From: Cliona cf. orientalis
Taxonomy: Eukaryota > Porifera > Demospongiae > Clionaida > Clionaidae
Assembly: GCA_963930775.1 (NCBI GenBank)
Contig: OZ005697.1
Coordinates: forward strand, 7,524,292-7,588,291
Direction of reading: 5' to 3'
Length of the DNA stretch: 64,000 nt
Shown here: positions 36,301-47,649 of the stretch, one piece after another
How the letters are laid out: every line of letters begins with the position of its first letter
Position numbering within the stretch: the stretch's first letter is position 1
Position numbers and translations under genes: made by a program
Notes under the pieces: model-generated
Database searches by the model: none
Told to the model about the DNA's origin: nothing
Seen by the model: only the letters and a program-made list of their open reading frames with translations

Positions 36301-38664
36301 GACGTATAATTCTTAGCATCATGACTAGGTTGAGTTATGCCACTCACGACAGCCAATGTACAAAACAAAACATGTCCCTCATCATAAATGTGGAGCATAA
36401 TCACTTTGACCCATTAATAAGCACTGTGTATCATAACAACATCTCACCATAATATGCTGCTTGTACTCTGGATCATTTTCATACGCTTCCTGCAAAAGGA
36501 ACAAAACACAGCACTCATGTCAGTGTCAGCTGAAGGCATCTCTAGCTACACACACACACACAGTCTGGGCGGCCAGCCCCTTCACAAGAGAGAGGAAGGG
36601 TCTGGTGTCATGACTATACGCCAGTTGTTCCAGTGCTTATGCAACATTTGTAGTTACATGGTGTGCAAACCACACTCGCGAAGATCTAGGAACCGTTTGA
36701 TCAGAGCAAATGGTAGGCACAATCCAACAAATTATTGAACAAAAAGACTGAGTCTGTCACCTAGTTGATCAGCTTGTGCATTTGGGACAGTCCAATATAT
36801 AGCTAATATTAAATACGCAGTGGCTAGAGTGCCGGTACCGGCACCCAAAATTAATTAAGGCTTAAAGAGCCGGCATAACTCACGTGATCTATAGGCTAAT
36901 AATAATATAGAACAAGCTATTACTGAGCGATACATGGCAAGTGAGATTAGTAGCGGGGGGGGGGGGGGTGGGTTTTGGTAATTGGTTTTTGACGAGGGGT
37001 TTGGGTTTCGGTGATCGGTTGTTGACGAGCTCGAGGAGTTTGGGTTTCGGTAAATGATCGGTTGTTGACGAGGGTTAGTATTATGGGTTTAAGGTGTATA
37101 AATTCGGCAAAAAACGATAGCCAGCAGCAGAGAACTGGGTGGTTGAGCGGACTAGGGTCTGGGCAGGTGGGGTAGTGATCACGGATTCGAATCCGCTTGA
37201 TCTATGAACTTTTTTTTTCCTACTCTCGAAAATTTTCTAAGTTTTTTGCTGGACTTAGTTGCCGGCTCTTTAGTCCTTATGTTAGAGTGCCGGTGCCGGC
37301 ACTCTAGCCACAGCCTATTAACTAGAGCTCATAGAGCACATACCCCGCGTGCCATTGCAATATCACCCATGGCCATGCCTCTTGTTAGCTAGACTCGGAC
37401 CTCTATTCTTTGAAGTTTAATCTCTTGCTACTCATGAACTTTTTCGTTCCCTTCTGAGATCCATGATCACAAATGACATTAATTTTGTGCTAGAAGTATG
37501 TTGTAGAGCAGCTCGAGCATGCACAGTAGACTCCCTAGAGCAGCTTGAGCATGCGCAATAGACTTCATGAGGTACTACTACCCTAGTAGGTGGGTGTGTC
37601 CGACATACTCGCACAATTTGTAGCTTTCCTGAATCTCTTGCTTGCTACTCATGAACTTTGTCGTTCCCTTCTGAGGTCCACGATCACAAATTTTGAGCAA
37701 GAAGTATGCTGTAGAGCCGCTCGAGCATGCGCAGTATACTCCCTGGAAATAGAGAGCAGCTCGAGCATGCGCAATAGACTTTAGGAGGTACTAGGTGGGC
37801 GTGTCCGAAGTAGGCGTGTCCGACATACTCGCACGATTTGTAGCTTCCCTGGGTATTGCCTAGTGTTAAGAATGAGACAGAAGGTGTTTTTTCGCTGTCT
37901 TACATCATTTTGTCCATTTATTGATCCTACTTTTGCCTAAATGTTGAGATTTGCCGATTTTTGTGCGGACAGACAACAGACAACAGACGACAGACAAACC
38001 GATTGCTTTATCCCCTGCTGCGCATGCGCGCACGCGGGGTAAATATTGATTATAATGTGGAGCAATCTGATTGGGCAGCACTCCTGGTCAGACTAACACA
38101 CACAGTGGTAACTTGTGCCTCAGGCCTGGCACTTCACTCTAGCTGGCTAGCCTGGGCGGCCACTCCACAGCTAGGAATCAGTTACAGCAACCTCTTCTAA
38201 CGCAGCTAGCTACTCACTGGATACTGCACTCTTGTAGCATGGAGATAGTGTAAGTAGCTATATTGAAACTATGGCTGGAAATTTTCAGTGATTTCTGCCA
38301 TCACGAACTCATACATGTACATATGTTACATGCATGCATGAGTTCGTGATGCAAGTACACAGTAACAGTGTAGTATATAGGAGACAATTGTGGATAATTG
38401 CCATTTACGCAGTGTCTAGAGTGCCGGCAAATTTATGTACAAATTTATATTGCCATGTACAGGAGGGGGCGGAGACTAGGACTACGTAAGAGTACAGTAT
38501 TTTATATGGACTTACCGGCACTATAACGCTTAAATTGCGGTGCCGGTACCGGCACTGTAAACACAGCGTAAAATTTAATAGTTGGTCATTCAATAACTCA
38601 CTCTCCATCTCGCAACAAAAGCCTGCTTATCCCAAGAAGATGATTTGTCGTGTTTGTTCGCCAT
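30316..38664 (-). CDS. Coiled coil / Roc-COR GTPase-like / death-domain protein, copy 2 (divergent, possibly decaying)
   Basis: Paralogue of the gene at 5.6-16.0 kb with the same exon order: 38664-38602 (MANKHDKSSSWDKQAFVARW), 36489-36448, 35733-35713, 35497-35475, 35312-35196, 34433-34392, 33925-33787, 33232 to about 32950, about 32870-30993, 30917-30852, 30782-30711, 30638-30316. The Roc part keeps DSGGQPQY and VGTHLDLL, but the P-loop reads GLPGVGRT, with Arg for the near-invariant Lys. The COR-like region and death domain (KSSIMHKWRKVGNLVVPRQQ to AIELRNAV) are conserved. Oddities: exon 35497-35475 is 23 bases against 24; exon 30917-30852 holds an in-frame TAA before the death domain; the frame changes at 32.87-32.96 kb unless a short intron (GT near 32960 to AG near 32872) is used. 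Either splicing avoids these or the gene is losing function. Confidence 0.7.
36821..37311. mobile_element. MITE family E (GGCTAGAGTGCCGG ends) in an intron of copy 2
   Basis: TGGCTAGAGTGCCGGTACCG at the left and CGGTGCCGGCACTCTAGCCA at the right form inverted ends, with AAGAGCCGGCA repeated inside both. The interior has a 14-base G run (36955-36968). Copy 1 has no equivalent. Confidence 0.75.
37424..37850. repeat. Direct duplication of a unit of about 205-215 bp
   Basis: Two copies share CTTGCTACTCATGAACTTT, CGTTCCCTTCTGAG, GCTCGAGCATGCGCA and GTCCGACATACTCGCAC. Within each unit, GAGCAGCTCGAGCATGC-like phrases also recur. It lies in intron 1 of copy 2 and is absent from copy 1. Confidence 0.8.
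38407..38569. mobile_element. Short MITE related to family E
   Basis: ACGCAGTGTCTAGAGTGCCGG at the left matches, on the other strand, ACGCTGTGTTTACAGTGCCGG at the right; 163 bp. It ends 33 bases from the donor of exon 1 of copy 2. Confidence 0.75.
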
Positions 38665-38727
38665 AGCTGTGGAGAACGGCACCTACCCTCTGCGATCGCG
38701 AATCACTCTTATGGACGACCAGGTGTC
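38665..38727. promoter_or_regulatory. Upstream region of copy 2, made of a repeat unit found inverted at 44.9 kb
   Basis: The 60 bases before the ATG (GAACGGCACCTACCCTCTGC, GATCGCGAATCACTC, TATGGACGACCAGG) match both units of the tandem repeat at 44887-45034 in the opposite orientation. Inference: the gene start acquired, or shares, a repeat-derived promoter; copy 1 has a different upstream sequence. Confidence 0.55.
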
Positions 38728-40678
38728 TGTCACAACGGATTTGGACCCCCCGGTCCAAATTTTATAAAAAATCTGGACCCCTAGGAACAAATTTTATTGA
38801 AATAAATGGACCCCTCATGACATTTTTGGACCCCCCAAGGGGTCCAAATATTTCACCTGAAATATTTGTTCCTATTAGGAGGAATTTGAACTTTAAATGC
38901 TGTATCATGTGTGTAACAATACTGTGTTGATAAAAACATAACCAGGTAGATACAAAACCAAAAATAGCTACTTACAAAGATCGCAAAACCAATCTACATT
39001 TGAATTGTCCAGGGCTGCTGTAGGTACTGGCTGAACTAGACAGTCAACATGAAACCATTCCAAGCAGTTAGAGCACTCTACCATGTCTCGGTCTTGAACT
39101 TCTGGCATCCTGCACAGGCAATACACTGATATTGTTTCGGTGTATTTCACCTTCTTGCTTGCACGCCTCATCTTCAACAGAGGAAAAGGCAGAAGCTTTC
39201 CCTGCTTGAACCCATCATACAAATGCTTCCTCATTTCTGTCTGCTTGAATGTGCAGGCCCCGGGTTGCCCTCCACTTAGCAGTGCAGTTGCTGTGGCAAT
39301 GGCAAAAAGCCCACAGTCACAGGTACCTGCTTGGATCTGCATGTCCATGATCTTCACTCTGATCTCTCTACTGCTGGTGTGAAGAAGGGCAGCAATCTGC
39401 TTGTGTACGCATGTACTTACAGATGGATACAGGCTGTCATACACAAGCACCTCATCTTTGCTTTCGGCTCCAAGATTGGTGATGGTTAGCCAGTGCCCGT
39501 GTCCATTGTACAGGATTTGGATAAAATTACCAGACTCCACCTTAAAGGCCATTGTCTGACCTAAGCAGGGATCTTGTAAACCACCTGTGTAATATAAACT
39601 CAGTATAATATGGTTCAGAAATCTCTGGGTATAGATCTACTCATGCAAGACCTTACCTGCTGTTCCATACTCCTCCTTCAACAAAATCTGTGCAGCTGAG
39701 ACGATTGAAGTGTTCAACCATTCAGCAGGATTGAGTAAAATATCCCTATCCTGATTGAGCAAGGTGAACTTCTTGTTGGTGATCCAGACATTGACCTCCA
39801 CAGAAGGCTGATATTTGTCAAGATCAATGCATGTGACCTTTTCAGTCACTTGCTTTTGATCCTTTTTCAACATCAGCTTCTTGGCTGCCTTTTTCACGTC
39901 GGTGTGTTTTATCTTCTTTCGTGGTGGTTCTATACCAGCATCAGTTGACATTGGCTTTGACTTCACGGGGGTTGACGTTGACGATACACCTTCTGTAAAC
40001 TGTGAGTTAGAGTTTGAATACATGTCAGGATACACAATCCCCAACCTACTAGATTAGCTTACTTGTAAAGGCTGCAGCGGGGGCATGGGGAGAGGTACAC
40101 ACTTACATGCTCATGAACATCAGCTACCATTCCCTTCCAGTAGAACCGCTCAGCCACTCTCCTCCACGTTTTTGTAACTCCAAAGTGACCAGATGTTGGT
40201 TCCGAGTGGCATGCTTTGATGATCAGTAGCTGGTCTTTTCTGGACTGGATCACTTTCACTCTCCTATCTTTCCGCTGCAAGTACACTTCTCCGCTCTCAA
40301 GTATGAGTGTACTCACTCGTTTTCGTACTGCTCTCTTCTTCTCCTTGTTGAGGTTGCTAGGGTATGCTCCGTTGATGGCGTAGTAGATGGCGTGGTCCAA
40401 AATAGGGTCTTCTTTCTCCTGTGGTAGGTTTTTCGCGTTCTTAGCTTCTTTCTCCATGGCGAATCTCTCGTTGATATTTGGCACCTCATCTCAACTGCTG
40501 TCTTTTATAGACCAACTCACTAATACTACAAAGCTACGATCTATTAACCTACGACCTTAAGCGTGCGCACGCCGCGAGAGGGGTGGGGGGTCCAAATATT
40601 GATGGGTGGGTCCGTATTTTATTGAAAAATCTGTTCCGGGGGGAACGGATTTTACGGGGGTCCATATTTAACGTGACA
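38728..40678 (-). mobile_element. Ginger-like DNA transposon derivative
   Basis: Ends TGTCAC..GTGACA with a 4-bp duplication TGTC at 38724-38727 and 40679-40682. Subterminal phrases GGACCCCC, GGTCCAAAT and (opposite) GGGGGTCCAAATATT recur at both sides. It encodes, on the minus strand, an integrase-type zinc-binding segment, a Ulp1-like protease and a PHD finger. Known: Ginger elements are cut-and-paste transposons with gypsy-type integrases, TGT-type ends and 4-bp duplications. No integrase catalytic core is recognisable here, so it is probably a non-autonomous derivative. Confidence 0.7.
38968..40484 (-). CDS. Ginger-like protein remnant: integrase H2C2 segment, C48-type protease, PHD finger
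   Basis: Three exons or blocks. 40484-40059 ends in H..H..C..C spacing (CHSEPTSGHFGVTKTWRRVA, then CPRC), the zinc-binding part of gypsy-type integrases. 40044-39650 has a Lys-rich region and LLNPAEWLNTSIVSAAQILL, typical of the entry to Ulp1-like proteases. 39592-38968 joins it through clear splice sites (GCAG before GTAAGG; CACAG before GTGGT) and carries the likely triad GHWLTI (His), VYDSL (Asp), CDCGLFAIA (Cys), then a PHD finger (YCLCRMPEVQD..ECSNCLEWFHVDCL..WFCDLC). Role by family: the protease may process the transposase or remove SUMO; PHD may guide insertion. The integrase core expected between blocks one and two is missing, so the gene is probably defective for transposition. Confidence 0.65.
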
Positions 40679-40682
40679 TGTC

Positions 40683-41304
40683 CAGACTGTCCAACCGTCC
40701 CACTTTGAGTGGGACAGTCCCTCTTTCAGATAAATTGTCCCACGTCCCACACTACCCTTATTTGGGACACCATTTGTCCCACATTTATTCTGTGAAACTA
40801 CTAAGTCTTACCCTCATGCTGTTCTCCTGTCATTCAGTATAAACATTTCCATTTTTCAGCATTTGGCATGCTACTAAATAAAATTTTTACAGAGCTCCAT
40901 AGTAGCTATGTGATGTATGTACTAAATCCCCAAATTTTCACTATTATCATCTGCATGGTCACGTACTGCATGATAGAGTATCATAATATTATGTAGGTAC
41001 TCTTGGGGGACCTCCTATAATAATATAAACAACGGACAAGGCCATGTACGATCGGGAGGGGTAAGGGGTTGGGTTTCGGATAAGATTGTCAGGGTTAGTG
41101 TCCAGGGTCTTGTCTGTTCTTTATAGGAGATCCCTTATGGGCATGGGCGGCACAAATGAGTGAGGCAAACATCGATACATCATTATCATGATTCATGCTT
41201 GTGATTATGACATTGTAATAAACTTGCAAATTAGTTATTGTGCACATCGGTAATTAAATTAAAAAATGTCCCACTTAGTCATGCTGAGTAGGTTGGACAG
41301 TCTG
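40683..41304. mobile_element. MITE family F (CAGACTGTCCAACC ends), inserted at the edge of the Ginger-like element
   Basis: Left end CAGACTGTCCAACC, right end GGTTGGACAGTCTG. CATGTC is duplicated at 40677-40682 and 41305-41310. Subterminal GTCCCAC repeats at both sides. About 620 bp with no coding capacity. Because its duplication contains the last bases of the Ginger-like element, it inserted later. Confidence 0.85.
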
Positions 41305-41430
41305 CATGTCCTCCAGCCTGAGTCAAGCCAGTCCTTGTCTATGAAATGTTTTTGCATAACAAATGCAAGGGATATACAAAATAGTGAAACACACTAATAT
41401 GAATGCATACCCTATAATGAACAATTATGA

Positions 41431-43401
41431 CTATGTGAATGATTTAGAACTAAAGTAGTGCTTTAAATTACGTTTAAATGAAGGAATGGAAGGGGAAGTA
41501 GTGATGGACTGTACATGTGGAAGTGAATTCCATAGTGACAGTGTAGATGGGTAAAATGAGTGAAAGTATAAGTTTGAATGTGCATATGGTTGGATGTACG
41601 TTTTCCGGCTGTTGGAGCGAGTGTTATAGCTACAGATGCGTGGCTCAAGTGGAGCATTGTTAGGGGTGACGACATACCCATTGATCGCCTTGTAGAGATA
41701 AACCAAGCAAAGCATCTTTCGTCTATCCGCAAGGCTTGGTAAATTACAAGCTTGTAAGTTATCACTATAGGATCTGTCCCAGCTCTTTAAGCAAATTTTT
41801 AGTGCAAACTTTTGAATAGATTCCAACTTTTGTTCATCTTTCTTGAGGTACGGGTTCCATACTGAAACAGCATATTCTAGATGGGGCCGAATTAGGCAGA
41901 GATACAATCTAATTAACGCTCTTGATGTAGCCCATCTGTAAAATTTCCGGTAAAGAAATCCAACCAGCCTCCGGGTTTTACATGCAATCTTATCAATGTG
42001 CAGAGACCAGGATAAATCATTAGTAAGAATAACTCCTAGATATTTGTAGTTGGATACTTGCTCCATTGGTTGATTGTACAATAGCATTGTCTGGGATGGA
42101 ACTGACCTCGATTTTAATCTTGATACCACCATATATTTGCATTTGATGCTATTCAGAGCTAAGTCATTACTGTCGACCCAAGAAGATACCGTATCAGTAT
42201 CTTCTTGCAATGCTTCATAGTCACGGGTGGAATGAATGATTCGATACATGAGGATGTCATCAGCATAAAGAGAAATTAAGGTACCATCTGACAGAGGCTC
42301 CTGCACCGAGTCGTTTATATAGAAGAGAAACAACAGTGGCCCTAGCACAGATCCCTGGGGTACTCCTGACTCAACATAGGTGGTTAAAGAAGCTTTTCCA
42401 TTCAACACAACATATTGCCTTCTGTTGCACAGGTAAGATATTAACCATCTCAGAATATATGGATCCAAACCAGCAAGAGTAAGTTTATCGATAAGACACC
42501 TGTGAGGAACAGAGTCGAAGGCTTTTCTTAAGTCAAAAAATATTGCACAAACTTCCTTCCCTCTGTCCAAGGCTGCAGACCAGTCATTGTATACATTTAA
42601 TAGAGCAGCTGTGGTTGACTTCCTGGGTTGAAAGCCCCATTGATAGATGCTAATTGGTGAATGAAGTTCAAAATGCTTAGCAATTACCCAATACATGTGT
42701 CTCTCAAGAAGTTTACTTATAATAGGGAGTAAAGATATTGGGCGGTAATTTGCCACATTGGTATTGTCATTACCCTTGGGGACGGGGACAACAGAAGACA
42801 GCTTCCAGCTACTAGGAAGTTTACCGGACATTATTGACTTGTTAAATAACTTGGTGATCTGCGGGGCAATGCTATACACTGTTGATTTAAGCATAGTCGC
42901 AGAAATCCCATCAGATCCATTAGCCTTGGTTGTATCTAGTGATAACAGGAGGTCCAAGACTTCTTCCTCGTCACAAAGAAATTCTTCAGGACAGTAAGAG
43001 GGATCTAAGTCGAAGTCCACAGTAGTCCAGTCCTCCAACTTGGGAATAGAAGTATTAAAACATTTGGCAAAAAATTCATTTAGTAATGCAGCTTTACCAC
43101 TATCATCAGAGACAGGTTGTCCATGGGCATCTTTTAAAACAGGAATGGTGCTCTTTTGGCTGTTCAAGTATTTTGTAGTTTTCCAAAAGACCTTGGGATT
43201 GGAAGGGTCCAGTTGCTCAAAAAACTTGAATTTTGCAGACTTGAGCATGTTTGCAACCTCATTTCTCTTTTTTCTGTAACAATCCAGGTGTGCTTCCTTC
43301 CCTGTCTTGTGTGCTCGCCTGTACAAGATATTGCGTGATCTAATAGCCGCCAGGAGGTCGTGAGTTAGCCAAGGAGGATTTCTATTAACTTTTACAGTCA
43401 T
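41431..43401 (-). mobile_element. Non-LTR retrotransposon (LINE), 5'-truncated, reverse transcriptase open
   Basis: 656 open codons on the minus strand. It starts in the linker before the RT domain (NPPWLTHDLLAAIRSRN). RT motifs follow: NYRPISLLPIISKLLE, CAIFFDLRKAFDSVPH, ESGVPQGSVLGPLLFLFYIN and the catalytic LYADDILMYR, then a thumb/C-terminal part ending in SLWNSLP. This resembles the Jockey/CR1-L2 group of elements. The endonuclease is absent, as expected from 5' truncation during insertion. The ATG is probably incidental. The 3' tail lies between about 41340 and 41430. There is no stop in the RT, which suggests a fairly young copy. Confidence 0.9.
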
Positions 43402-43730
43402 TCAAGATGGTGACTAGCTAATCTTATGAAGCCAATCCTTCAAGATAGTAACTTTATCAAGCCAATCCTTCAAGACGGTGACTTAAAGGCTGTCACAACA
43501 TGAGCGCTCTCGCTTAGATCACTATAAATTCCCAAGATCAGTGATCGCGGGAATGGGGGCGGAGACGCAATCTTCGTGGGCGTGGCCACCGAATTCACAA
43601 TGAACTTATTTTAGGCCTACAACAATGCATGTCTTTTGCAATGGATACATTACTATTACCACAATTAAAGCATGCGCAATGACCATTATATCGTTTTGGC
43701 GGTAAAAAAGAAGCGGGTTTGAAGGTAGCC
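43402..43730. other. Spacer with short direct repeats
   Basis: AAGCCAATCCTTCAAGA is repeated (about 43431 and 43455) with a third shorter CAAGA..GGTGACT match at about 43403. No gene supported. Confidence 0.5.
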
Positions 43731-44790
43731 ATGTCTCTACTGAGTGTTGGTCCTGTGATGTTTGGAGGAACTGGTCGCATTGCCACGGTCAGCTACCTCC
43801 GAGGTCGACACTTGCTTACAGCTAACAAGAACTGTACAAGCAAATAGTCATACTTATAGGGTCATTAAGAGCAATAACTGTAAGTAATTAGTTATGTCAC
43901 CGGGTGCACACCCGATTAGCCTTTTATTTTTGGCTATCGTGTAGCTAGCTATCCCTTGCTATTGAAGCAAGAATTCTTATAGACCAAAAAAATAAGATGC
44001 AGATAGCTAGTTATGACTGTGCTCGACAGCTAAATATAATAACAGCTAATGCATGATAATTCAACAATAATTAGATGTGCTGTACCAATGGTGCTAAGAT
44101 CGAGGAGTGACGTCACTGATGGTGAGAGCTGGTGGTGCAGTAGGTGTAAGGGCAGAAAGTCAATCAAAGAAGGCAGCTTCTTTTCCAAGTCAAGACTGAC
44201 GCTTCAGAAGTGGCTGATCTTGATGTACATGTGGGCCAGAGAATAGTTAGCTATACCCAGTGAAAGATGCAGCAGAAGAAGCAGAGGTGCAGGAAAAGAC
44301 AGCCATTGATGTTTATCAGTGGCTGTGTGAAGTGTGCTCAACCCGGCTCATTACTGATGGACCCATTGTCCTTGGAGGTCCTGGGTCGACAGTGCAAATT
44401 GATGAGTCACTTTTCCGGCACAAACCAAAGGTGGCAAACATCATCCATCACTGTCACTATGAATAAAATTTTATTATTCTTTTCTAGTATCAAGGGAAAC
44501 AACAAGAGAGGTGTGGGGTTTCGGCATGGTGGACACATCTCAAACACCTGCGTTGGGATACATGGAGATTGTACCCAGTCGGAATGCTGCAACCCTCCTG
44601 CCCATCATACAAGCTCACACTGCACCAAACACCACCGGCCATTCGATCAGATCAGTGGGCAGCATACAATCGGATCAGCTCAATTCCAACAATGCCTCCC
44701 CCATAGTCTGCATCATTGTTCACTCAATCTTCAATTCAATTGCTCCAGTTTTGATCGTTATTTATCTTCAACAATAAAATTTGACCATAT
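43731..44790 (+). pseudogene. Merlin/IS1595-like transposase relic
   Basis: Blocks in order: MSLLSVGPVMFGGTGRIATV (43731 on, ending in YLRGRHLL), VLRSRSDVTDGESWWCSRCK (a zinc-ribbon start), KEGSFFSKSRLTLQKWLILM, KTAIDVYQWLCEVCSTRLIT, then VLGGPGSTVQIDESLFRHKP (first catalytic D-E region), and FGMVDTSQTPALGYMEIVPS with RNAATLLPIIQAHTAPNTT. This is the N-to-C order of IS1595/Merlin transposases. The blocks lie in different frames with stops between them, the second catalytic region (HSDQW-type) is not readable, and the C-terminus is missing. A dead plain DNA-transposon gene. Confidence 0.7.
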
Positions 44791-44886
44791 TCTAGCTAGT
44801 AGCTGCGTAATGATGCATGTGGTAAAAGGTCGTCAATATAGCCACGCCCATAATTAGAACAACTCGCTTTGCGTTGGAGTGACTTG

Positions 44887-45034
44887 TGGAGGATACCTGG
44901 TCGTCCATAGGAGTGATTCGCGATCGCAGAGGGTAGGTGCCGTTCTTTACAGTTGACTGGAGGAGGACACCTGGTCGTCCATAAGAGTGATTCGCGATCG
45001 CAGAGGGTAGGTGCCGTTCTTTACAGTTGATCCG
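44887..45034. repeat. Two tandem 74-bp units, inverted relative to the copy 2 upstream region
   Basis: Units share ACCTGGTCGTCCATA, GAGTGATTCGCGATCGCAGA, GGGTAGGTGCCGTTCTTTAC, AGTTGA. The reverse complement matches 38667-38727 just upstream of copy 2, and provides the sequence TGTCCTCC expected at the site before the Ginger-like insertion. Confidence 0.85.
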
Positions 45035-45237
45035 AAATCTAGATGGTTAGCTACCATGAAGACAATAATGAATCCTGGGGGATTATCATGCAAATGACAC
45101 TACATCTTGTTGCATTTAAATGAGTCTTGGAGGGGTCAAGCCCTCTTTTTAATTGGTTCTTGATGGTTAAAGTCAATAATTAGGCTTCCAGAGGGGATAA
45201 ATCAAAATTTAGTCTTCCGTGGGGGTGTATCTTTATA

Positions 45238-45456
45238 CCGTATAGCCGGAAAATTTGGCGGGGAATTAAATTTGGTGGTTTGGCAAGTCTATTATTACAA
45301 CCGCCAAATTAAAATCCGCCAAAATTTCCTACTCACATATATACGTATGGCGATCCCGTACCGAACCACCAAATTTTAATCCGCCAATATTCTTTTAATA
45401 GCGATTTTGGGCTCAACCGCCAAATTTAATGCCCGCCAATATTTCCGGCTATACGG
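45238..45456. mobile_element. MITE family G (CCGTATAGCCGG ends)
   Basis: About 220 bp. CCGTATAGCCGGAAAATTTG at the left mirrors CAATATTTCCGGCTATACGG at the right, and the interior is filled with AATTTGGCGG-type repeats in both orientations, so it could fold into one long hairpin. Confidence 0.85.
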
Positions 45457-45817
45457 AATAGCCCAATATCCCCTCTGTCTTGTCACCCTCACGGGCTGGC
45501 CGCGGCTCAGTGCTGGGAATTTTGTGCTCTGACTGTTGATGCAGTGTTTGTTGTTGGGCCATGGAACCCTAGGAACCACCCTAAATCTCCCACAGCTTAG
45601 GGTGGTGCCCAGGCACCCTAGGCACCACCCCTGGATCCGCCACTGCTGATATATTCGTATTCTTTAACACTGTTCTCGATGTACATGCATGATTTAGGGT
45701 AGGGTAATCAATCTGCTCCACACCTTTGACATTGCGAACGCACCTAGCACTAAGAATTCGAAGTACTGATTGATAGGCTAAATGGAGCCCCCTCTCTGTC
45801 TATGAAACTATGAAAAC

Positions 45818-46482
45818 TAGCGTAAAGTGCCAATTATCGACATACGGTTTTCTCCCGCGTGTGCTGTTGCTTAGGAACATCGCCTGAACTTCGAACTTGG
45901 ACCAAAAGGTAGGGGGTCGCCAGGGCTACAAGTACCTAAAGTTTCAGGGGGCTGCCTATCAAAATACGTCTGCAATGGCAATTTTAGCTTATAATTGCGA
46001 ATGCCAGTTATCAACAGTCGGTACGTATTATCGGCACACCGTATACTTTCAATACAATCAATTATCGTCACTTGGAGCTTTGTCATCACAGTGCATGCAA
46101 TCCAAGAGTAAGAAAATTATATAAAAAATACTAGCAGGTGCATAATCATGAGCTCTAACTACTGAGACAACTTCATGTTCATAGGTGAGCTTGTTCGATC
46201 TTTATCGTTTTTTCAATCTTGGCAGAAGCGCCTCGGGAACGGCACCATCGCGTCTTTGCCCCTGTATTGAGAAAGTAAGACACTGTGAGGGTCATATTAT
46301 CACAAATGAAGCAAAACTTAACTTCAAAAGTCCAGCCTGAAGCAGAGAAGCGAGTCGCGATCTACCACGCGAAGTTATTATTAAACGCGCCACGCCCACT
46401 GCCTATACTAAGGCCCTATGTCGATAATCGATACCCGTATTTCCGATAGTTGATACCTGTCGGTAATTGGCACATTACGCTA
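45818..46482. mobile_element. MITE family H (TAGCGTAA..GTGCCAATTA ends)
   Basis: TAGCGTAAAGTGCCAATTAT at the left; on the other strand at the right TAGCGTAATGTGCCAATTAC, both continuing to CGACA. No clear coding capacity. Confidence 0.8.
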
Positions 46483-46489
46483 CTGCTAT

Positions 46490-46678
46490 GGCTCACCTTA
46501 GCATGCTTTAGCAAACAGATCGATTGGACTGGTTACAGGTAGGACTGATAGTTTCTCTCAAAAACGATCGAATGGGCGTGGTTTCACGTCAAAGTGGGCG
46601 TGGCTTCGAAAATTTCGCGTGCTCAGCGCACAATTATACTACAGGAACCCCCTTCTAGAAATCCTGGATCCGCCACTG
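46490..46678. mobile_element. Partial copy of the GGCGGATCCAGG family
   Basis: The segment ends in CCTGGATCCGCCACTG and, read backward, matches the left arm of the element at 53270 (ACGCCCACTTTGA-like and CGATCGTTTTTGAGA phrases). Another scrap of the same end lies at about 45635-45650. Confidence 0.65.
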
Positions 46679-47649
46679 TTCCCCAGCGATATTGGCAACC
46701 GTCCATACAATTGTTCAGTACAATTTTGTTTTAATTTGAATATAATTTGTGTGTCTCTGTACAGGTTGGCTGTGGTGGCTGATTCAGTGATCTTCATTTC
46801 TCTTTAGCAGAACTTTAAGGAGATTGTGGTGACAAGTGAGCTAGGGTGAACTGAAGTGAGGTAGGTTGAATAAAAATTAATGACACGCTGGTTTTGGAGG
46901 ATGTTGAATGTGTGAGGTGTCAGCTATTCTCCTCTGCTCTACCAGTCCACTAGTGGAGGGGGAGGAAGGTATACTAAATCTTTTGCTTGAGGGGAGGAGG
47001 TTGGGTTGATTTCAATAGAGAGCACTGCCATGCCCCACCTCCTACCTCATTCACTCTAATTAACTCCCTTGTTTGTTTCTGTCCACAGCAGCTGTTTCAG
47101 TGAAGATCGATCTGATGTGATCGTACGCTATCCTTTGGTGGCAATGAAAGAGCTCCACTCCACCAGCGGATGTGACTGACCACTAGTGTATTAGCTGGTG
47201 ACTGTACATACTTATATGTAGCCTATATGTATGCCAGTTAATCAATGATCCTCATCAACTCATTGAATAATACCAGAGATAATAATATTATTATGGCATC
47301 ACATGTACAGTAACTGTGGTTAGCTATGGGTAGTTTACCCAGTGAGTGGAAGTACATTGTACAACACAGTCATGTTCTGTGGTGCATGCATGCCAGCTAG
47401 TGTTGTGGTCTACACAATGTAGGCACACAAAGTCCCATTCCCAGTTCAGGTACCAGTATGCACTAGACTACTAGTGGCATGCAGTCATGCACGTGTGGGG
47501 GTAGACATCAGTGTTACAGCAGTAGCTAGTTTATATATAATTAGGTACATGCATGAGGCATGCATAGTATACTTAGCTACCACCTATATATTAGATATAT
47601 ACCCTTGTATAGGAGTGTTGCAGCAATGGCTGATGGTAGCTGCTGTGTG
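46679..47649. other. Spacer without a supported gene
   Basis: Possible terminal exon at about 47092-47180 on the plus strand (after CCACAG; encodes an acidic stretch ending ELHSTSGCD then TGA), but nothing upstream links to it. Otherwise AT-rich repeats. Confidence 0.35.

Noticed and set aside
37130-37200. tRNA-like segment with TGGTTGAGCGG (A-box-like) and GGATTCGAATCC (B-box-like)
   Set aside because: The T-arm lacks the required G-T-T-C spacing and no acceptor stem pairs. At best a decayed tRNA-derived scrap inside a MITE.
43595-43786. Minus-strand open stretch with CACFNCGN as a zinc protein
   Set aside because: It overlaps on the opposite strand the better-supported start of the Merlin-like transposase block.
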